Assembly: GCF_016742135.1 (NCBI RefSeq)
Contig: NZ_JACVCG010000001.1
Span: 434,001-498,000 of the forward strand
Direction of reading: 5' to 3'
Length of the DNA: 64,000 nt
Origin: Brevundimonas sp.
Lineage (GTDB): Bacteria > Pseudomonadota > Alphaproteobacteria > Caulobacterales > Caulobacteraceae
Part shown: piece after piece, positions 60,230 through 64,000 of the stretch
Position numbering within the stretch: the first letter of the stretch is position 1
Layout: every line of letters starts with the position of its first letter
Program-made: the position numbers and the translations under genes
Notes under the pieces: model-generated
Databases searched by the model: none
The model's input: only the letters and a program-made list of their open reading frames with translations
What the model was told of the DNA's origin: nothing

Positions 60230-62709
60230 GTCAGCAGGGCCGGCAGATGGGTCATGATCAGAACCAGCGTTGAAATGACGGCAAGGTAGTCAATCCAGAG
60301 ATTGACCACCGGAAACTCGGCCCGCCGGACGGGCGAGGTGAAACCCCGCGCGACACGGGCCATCAGGAAGGCGACCATCACCGCCGAAAGCGCGGCGTGA
60401 AACAGCACGTAGCCGCCCAGCACCAGAAGCGTGGCGCCGTAGGCATGGGCGTCAGGCGTCGGCGCGCGCAGGAGAATGGCCCCCGCGGCGATACCGACCG
60501 CGAGGATGCCCGCAAGGGCCACGGCCAGTGCCCGCCTGACGTCGCCCCCCCTGTGATTGGCCCGGGTGGCGCGGCGGGTGGCTACCGCTGCCAGCGCGGC
60601 CCCTCCGACGCCCAGCCCCACCTCGAGCAGGGATGCGGTAAACCACGCCGGGGGCGGCCAGTTCGGGGCCACCGTCCACAGAAAGGCGAAACCGAACAGA
60701 AGCGATCCGAAGAAGGTGGCGTTGGCGGTCAACAGGAAGACGGACCCCCACCAGCTGGGTGAGCGGTCGACGCCGGTGGCGTTCGGCAGCTCGATCCCGC
60801 GCCCGACCGCCTGGGGCGGCAGATCCTGCTTGCGGCCCTGCGACCAGGCCCAGCGCCAGGCCAGCAGGGTGACGCCGATCACGGCGATCGGGACGGTCCA
60901 CCAGAATTTGAGCAGAACGGACAGGAAGAAGACCCCCGTCACCGCTGCCATCAGGATCGGCAGGCGGGTGTTGGTCGGATAGATGACGTGGAAGTCGGGC
61001 TTTCCGGTCGCGATATCGACGGTCAGGGTTTCGCGCCACCCCTGCTTCGGCTCGGGCAGATAGCCCTCGCCCCGCGCGAGGCGATTGGCCAGGCCCGGAT
61101 CGTCGGTGAGGGGATCCCGGGAGGTGACGTGTGGCAGGCTGGCAAAATTATAGGCGGGCGGCGGGGTCATCATCGCCCACTCGAGCGTACCGGCCTGCCA
61201 TGGGTTGCGCCGGCTGCGCCGGGCGGTCCGGGCATGAAGGATCAGATCGATGATGACCATGGCGATGCCGATCGCCAGCACGAAGCTGCCGATCGAGGAG
61301 ATCAGGTTGATGGTCGTCCAGCCGTCCTCGGGCAGATAGGTGGAGATGCGCCGTCGCTGACCCAGCAAGCCGACCCAGTGCATGGCCAGGAAGGTCACGT
61401 GAAAGCCGATGAAGATCAGGGCGAAGGCCAGTTCGCCGAGGCGGAAAAAGCGCCGGCGTCCGCTGACGTGCGGCAGCCAGTAATAGAGGCCCGCCAGGAT
61501 CGGAAAGACGAAGCCGCCGAACAGGACGTAGTGCAGATGGGCGGTGACGAAGGCGGTGTCGTGTGCCTGCCAGTCGAAGGGCACGACAGCCACCATGACC
61601 CCCGTCAGGCCGCCGATCACAAAGGTGAAGAAGAAGCCCAGCAGGTGCAGCATGGGCAGGCGCAACTGGGGGTGCCCCTTCCACATGGTGCCGATCCAGG
61701 CGAAGATCTGCACCCCCGTCGGCACCGCCACCAGGGTGGATGCGGCCGAGAAGAAGGCCAGGCCCATGTGCGGAATGCCCGTCGTGAACATGTGGTGCAC
61801 CCATAGTCCGAACGACAGGAAGGCGAGGGCAACGGCCGAGGCCACGATCCAGCCGTAGCCGAGGATCGTCGTCCGGCACATGACCGGCAGCACCGTCGAG
61901 ATCACCCCCGCCGCCGGCAGGAAGATGATGTAGACCTCGGGGTGGCCGAACAGCCAGAACAGGTGCTGCCACAGCAGGCTGTCGCCGCCCAGATCGGCCT
62001 GGAAGAAGGGCAGGCCGAAGGCGCGTTCCACTTCCAGCAGGATCGAGCCCAGGATCAGCGGCGGAAATCCGGTCAGGATCATCAGGGCGGTCACCAGCGC
62101 GTACCAGCCGAAGATCGGCATCTTCGCCAGCGACATCCCCGGGGCGCGATATTTCAGGATCGACACGGTGATCTCGACCGCAGCCGCGATGGCTGAAATC
62201 TCGACGAAGGTAATGCCGATCAGCCAGAAGTCGGTGTTGATCCCGGGGGAGAAGAGGGGGCCGGTGAGGGGCGGGTACATGAACCAGCCGCCGTCCGGCG
62301 CGATGCCCATCACCATGGACGCGAGCAGCATGGTCCCGCCGAAGACATAGCACCAGTAGCCGTAGGCGGTCAGCCGCGGGAAGGCCAGGTCGCGTGTCCC
62401 CAGCAGCTTGGGCAGCAGGTAGATCGCCAGCCCCTCGAACGTGGGGATCGCGAACAGGAACATCATGATGGTCCCGTGCATGGTGAAGATCTGGTTGTAG
62501 ATCTCCGGCCCCGCGAAGGCCGAATGCGGGGTCGCCAGCTGCGCCCGGATCAGCATCGCCAGCACGCCGCCCACAAGAAAGAAGAAGAAGGCCGTGCCGA
62601 GGAACAGCTTGCCGAGATCGGTGTGGTTGACGGTCGAGAACAGGCCCCGCACGCCGGGCTTCGACGACCAGATGGCGGTCAGCTTGCGGTGTCGCTCAAG
62701 CGTGTTCAT
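60226..62709 (-). CDS. Heme-copper oxidase subunit I-III fusion
   Basis: 827 residues. The first 540 residues are subunit I with the low-spin heme and CuB ligands (NQIFTMHGTIMMFLF, WLFGHPEVYIIFLPAAG, WVHHMFTTG, FVTAHLHYVLFGG) and the proton-channel glutamate in GHPEVY. After a linker (about 540-600) the C-terminal 230 residues form subunit III-like helices (ANATFFGSLLFGFAFLW, HAALSAVMVAFL). It reduces O2 to water and pumps protons in the inner membrane. It overlaps coxB upstream and the 107-residue gene downstream by ATGA each. Confidence 0.93.
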   Translation of the reverse strand: MNTLERHRKLTAIWSSKPGVRGLFSTVNHTDLGKLFLGTAFFFFLVGGVLAMLIRAQLATPHSAFAGPEIYNQIFTMHGTIMMFLFAIPTFEGLAIYLLPKLLGTRDLAFPRLTAYGYWCYVFGGTMLLASMVMGIAPDGGWFMYPPLTGPLFSPGINTDFWLIGITFVEISAIAAAVEITVSILKYRAPGMSLAKMPIFGWYALVTALMILTGFPPLILGSILLEVERAFGLPFFQADLGGDSLLWQHLFWLFGHPEVYIIFLPAAGVISTVLPVMCRTTILGYGWIVASAVALAFLSFGLWVHHMFTTGIPHMGLAFFSAASTLVAVPTGVQIFAWIGTMWKGHPQLRLPMLHLLGFFFTFVIGGLTGVMVAVVPFDWQAHDTAFVTAHLHYVLFGGFVFPILAGLYYWLPHVSGRRRFFRLGELAFALIFIGFHVTFLAMHWVGLLGQRRRISTYLPEDGWTTINLISSIGSFVLAIGIAMVIIDLILHARTARRSRRNPWQAGTLEWAMMTPPPAYNFASLPHVTSRDPLTDDPGLANRLARGEGYLPEPKQGWRETLTVDIATGKPDFHVIYPTNTRLPILMAAVTGVFFLSVLLKFWWTVPIAVIGVTLLAWRWAWSQGRKQDLPPQAVGRGIELPNATGVDRSPSWWGSVFLLTANATFFGSLLFGFAFLWTVAPNWPPPAWFTASLLEVGLGVGGAALAAVATRRATRANHRGGDVRRALAVALAGILAVGIAAGAILLRAPTPDAHAYGATLLVLGGYVLFHAALSAVMVAFLMARVARGFTSPVRRAEFPVVNLWIDYLAVISTLVLIMTHLPALLT

Positions 62710-63458
62710 CGGGCCTGGCCTGTCACGAAATTCTCCCAGCCCTCCGGGTCGTGGGCGACGACGGTAAAGGCGAAATGGTCATAGCCGGGGCCGCTGAACT
62801 CGGCGCTGAGCCCGGCATAGACGCCCGGGTCATCCGCCTCGATACGCAGGACATTCACATGACCCGGAATGGCGTCGATCTTGCCCGCCAGACGCGGAAC
62901 CCAGAAGCTGTGAATGACATCCGCCGTCGTGACGGCGACATCGACCGGTCGGCCCGCCGGAATGTGGAGGACGTTGTCGGTGGTCAGCTCGGGTGCATCC
63001 GCATAGGTGAAGGTCCAGGCCGAGCGTCGCGCCTCGGCCCCCACGCCGACGACCTCGGGCCCCGGACGCGGAAGCAGGTGCTCCCCGACGACCAGTCCAT
63101 AACCGAGCAGCGCCAGAAGGACGACCACCGGAAAGGCGATACCCAGCTTGATGACCCAGAGGCGCTCGTGCCGGGCTTCGTCCGGGGCGGGACGGGACTT
63201 GCGAAACGCGAGCGCGAGCAGCACCATCACCAGGGAGAAGATCATCACCGCGCCAGCGAGCATCACCCACCACAGCGTGGCGATGGTCCGGGCGGCGGGC
63301 CCCGCCGGGTCCACGGTCGACAGCGCGCCTTCGCAACCGGCGAGCGCCAGCGCCGTTGTCGAGACCAGAAGGCAGCGGCAGAGGGAGGCACCGTGTCGAG
63401 AGAATCCGTTGAGCAGGAAGCGGAAGAGCTGATCGACCCGATCGCGGCGGCGCCTCAT
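62706..63458 (-). CDS. Heme-copper oxidase subunit II lacking CuA ligands
   Basis: 250 residues from ATG at 63458; the true start is uncertain because it overlaps the divergent DUF2231 gene. A lipobox LAGC is at about residues 39-42, then two helices (TIATLWWVMLAGAVMIFSLV, WVIKLGIAFPVVVLLALLGY) and a cupredoxin domain with VIHSFWVPRLAGKIDAIPGH. Where CuA proteins have CxxxCGxxH, this reads LSAEFSGPGYDHF, with no cysteines, as in quinol oxidases. The complex therefore probably takes electrons from quinol. The stop overlaps the subunit I-III start. Confidence 0.85.
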   Translation of the reverse strand: MRRRRDRVDQLFRFLLNGFSRHGASLCRCLLVSTTALALAGCEGALSTVDPAGPAARTIATLWWVMLAGAVMIFSLVMVLLALAFRKSRPAPDEARHERLWVIKLGIAFPVVVLLALLGYGLVVGEHLLPRPGPEVVGVGAEARRSAWTFTYADAPELTTDNVLHIPAGRPVDVAVTTADVIHSFWVPRLAGKIDAIPGHVNVLRIEADDPGVYAGLSAEFSGPGYDHFAFTVVAHDPEGWENFVTGQAR

Positions 63459-63908
63459 TTCGACAACACCGAGTCCCGCATCGCGGTACTGGGCCACCCC
63501 ATCCACGCGATGAGCGTGGCCTTTCCGATCGCCCTGACCTTCTGCACCTTTGGCGCGGACGCCCTCTACTGGTGGACCGGCGACGCCTTCTGGGCGCGTG
63601 CCGCCCTGTGGGCTGCAGGCACGGGCTTCCTGTTCGGCATGCTGGCGGGCTTTTCCGGAACGGCCGAGCTGCTGCTGGTGTCGGGCATCCGGGCTCGGGC
63701 TCCGGCCTGGACGCATTTCATCATCGCCGTGACCCTGCTGGCCCTGCTGGGCGCCAACTGGGGCTATCGGCTGTATGGCTATGAGGACGCGGTGCTGCCT
63801 TATGGAATTCTCCTGTCGGCGCTGTCGGTCGGTATGGTGGCGATCACGGGCTGGCATGGCGGCAAACTGGTCTTCGACTATCAGCTGGGGACGTCAAACA
63901 AGAGCTGA
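63393..63908 (+). CDS. DUF2231 membrane protein
   Basis: 171 residues from GTG at 63393, preceded by GAGGGAG; later starts would cut the conserved LGHPIHAMSVAFPIAL motif. Four hydrophobic segments follow, with WTHFIIAVTLLALL and GMVAITGWHGGKLVFDY near the end. DUF2231 proteins are four-helix membrane proteins often linked with heme or redox genes. It is divergent from the oxidase subunit II gene, and the two start regions overlap by up to 66 bases. Confidence 0.88.
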   Translation: MSRESVEQEAEELIDPIAAAPHFDNTESRIAVLGHPIHAMSVAFPIALTFCTFGADALYWWTGDAFWARAALWAAGTGFLFGMLAGFSGTAELLLVSGIRARAPAWTHFIIAVTLLALLGANWGYRLYGYEDAVLPYGILLSALSVGMVAITGWHGGKLVFDYQLGTSNKS

Positions 63909-64000
63909 CCTCCCTGCGTTTCCGTCAGCCAGGCCGGGAAGCTGATCCAGCCCAGATACGGCTTGGCCAGCACCAGAAAAAGGATCGCGAGCGTGGGCAG
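63881..64000 (-). CDS. C-terminal fragment of an unidentified membrane protein
   Basis: The last 39 codons of a minus-strand frame that runs off the right edge. It begins with a hydrophobic stretch (LPTLAILFLVLAKPYLGWI) and ends LLFDVPS. The other two minus-strand frames are less protein-like in this short span. The stop at 63881 overlaps the DUF2231 gene by 28 bases. Too short to identify. Confidence 0.4.
   Translation of the reverse strand: MPTLAILFLVLAKPYLGWISFPAWLTETQGGQLLFDVPS

Overview
The window is about 64 kb of high-GC chromosomal DNA from an alphaproteobacterium, most likely a Caulobacterales member close to Brevundimonas or Caulobacter. Three things point there: the flagellar gene order fliF-fliG-flbE-fliN-flbD followed by flhA, a CtrA-type TTAA-N7-TTTA site in front of fliF, and a TipF-like membrane protein with a degenerate EAL domain. 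The xseB-ispA-dxs and ribF-ileS blocks are common alphaproteobacterial arrangements. Genes are packed with many 1-11 base overlaps. I saw no rRNA, CRISPR array, transposase, integrase or prophage; there is one tRNA, tRNA-Lys(CTT). The assignment comes from motif reading without any database search.

Layout. 1-11 kb: an OmpR-type regulator with the start of its sensor kinase, ilvE, a large secreted caspase-like protein, a nucleoside transporter, a GST, a frameshifted peroxiredoxin-like/2OG oxygenase fusion, a PaaI-type thioesterase, DUF3253-UDG-lipoprotein hydrolase in one overlapping run, and a leucine-type dehydrogenase. 11.2-19.4 kb: the flagellar M-ring/switch/export operon with a class A beta-lactamase placed between flbD and flhA. 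20-24 kb: a translationally coupled signalling module (CHASE3 kinase, receiver, receiver-kinase), a Nudix hydrolase and a CsbD stress protein behind a likely general-stress promoter. 24-27 kb: a VWA (CoxE-like) protein, two secreted unknowns and a GNAT enzyme. 27-32 kb: HDAC-like deacetylase, histidine phosphatase, xseB, csaA, ispA and dxs (isoprenoid precursor supply). 32-33 kb: an intergenic region with two palindromic repeat elements. 33-38.6 kb (minus): HAD hydrolase, MaoC, ribF, ileS. 38.6-49 kb: small lipoproteins, TipF-like protein, SDR, LpxL-type acyltransferase, CheY-like regulator, M23 peptidase, DUF2093, xseA, purD, and an unknown protein whose end overlaps tRNA-Lys. 49-55 kb: Hpt protein, chorismate mutase, ferredoxin-NADP reductase, S9 peptidase and a lipoprotein amidase. 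55-60 kb (minus): asnO-ngg-M42 peptidase, the pathway for the dipeptide osmoprotectant N-acetylglutaminylglutamine amide. 60-64 kb (minus): a heme-copper oxidase operon with a subunit I-III fusion and a subunit II that lacks the CuA cysteines, so probably a quinol oxidase, with a divergent DUF2231 membrane protein.

Most of the window is housekeeping and conserved lineage genes. I did not find one clear undescribed system. The items most worth a second look are the repeat-bearing secreted orthocaspase, the beta-lactamase embedded in the flagellar operon, the unknown protein overlapping tRNA-Lys, the CuA-less oxidase, the palindromic mobile-looking intergenic elements, and the single-base frameshift in the 2OG oxygenase.
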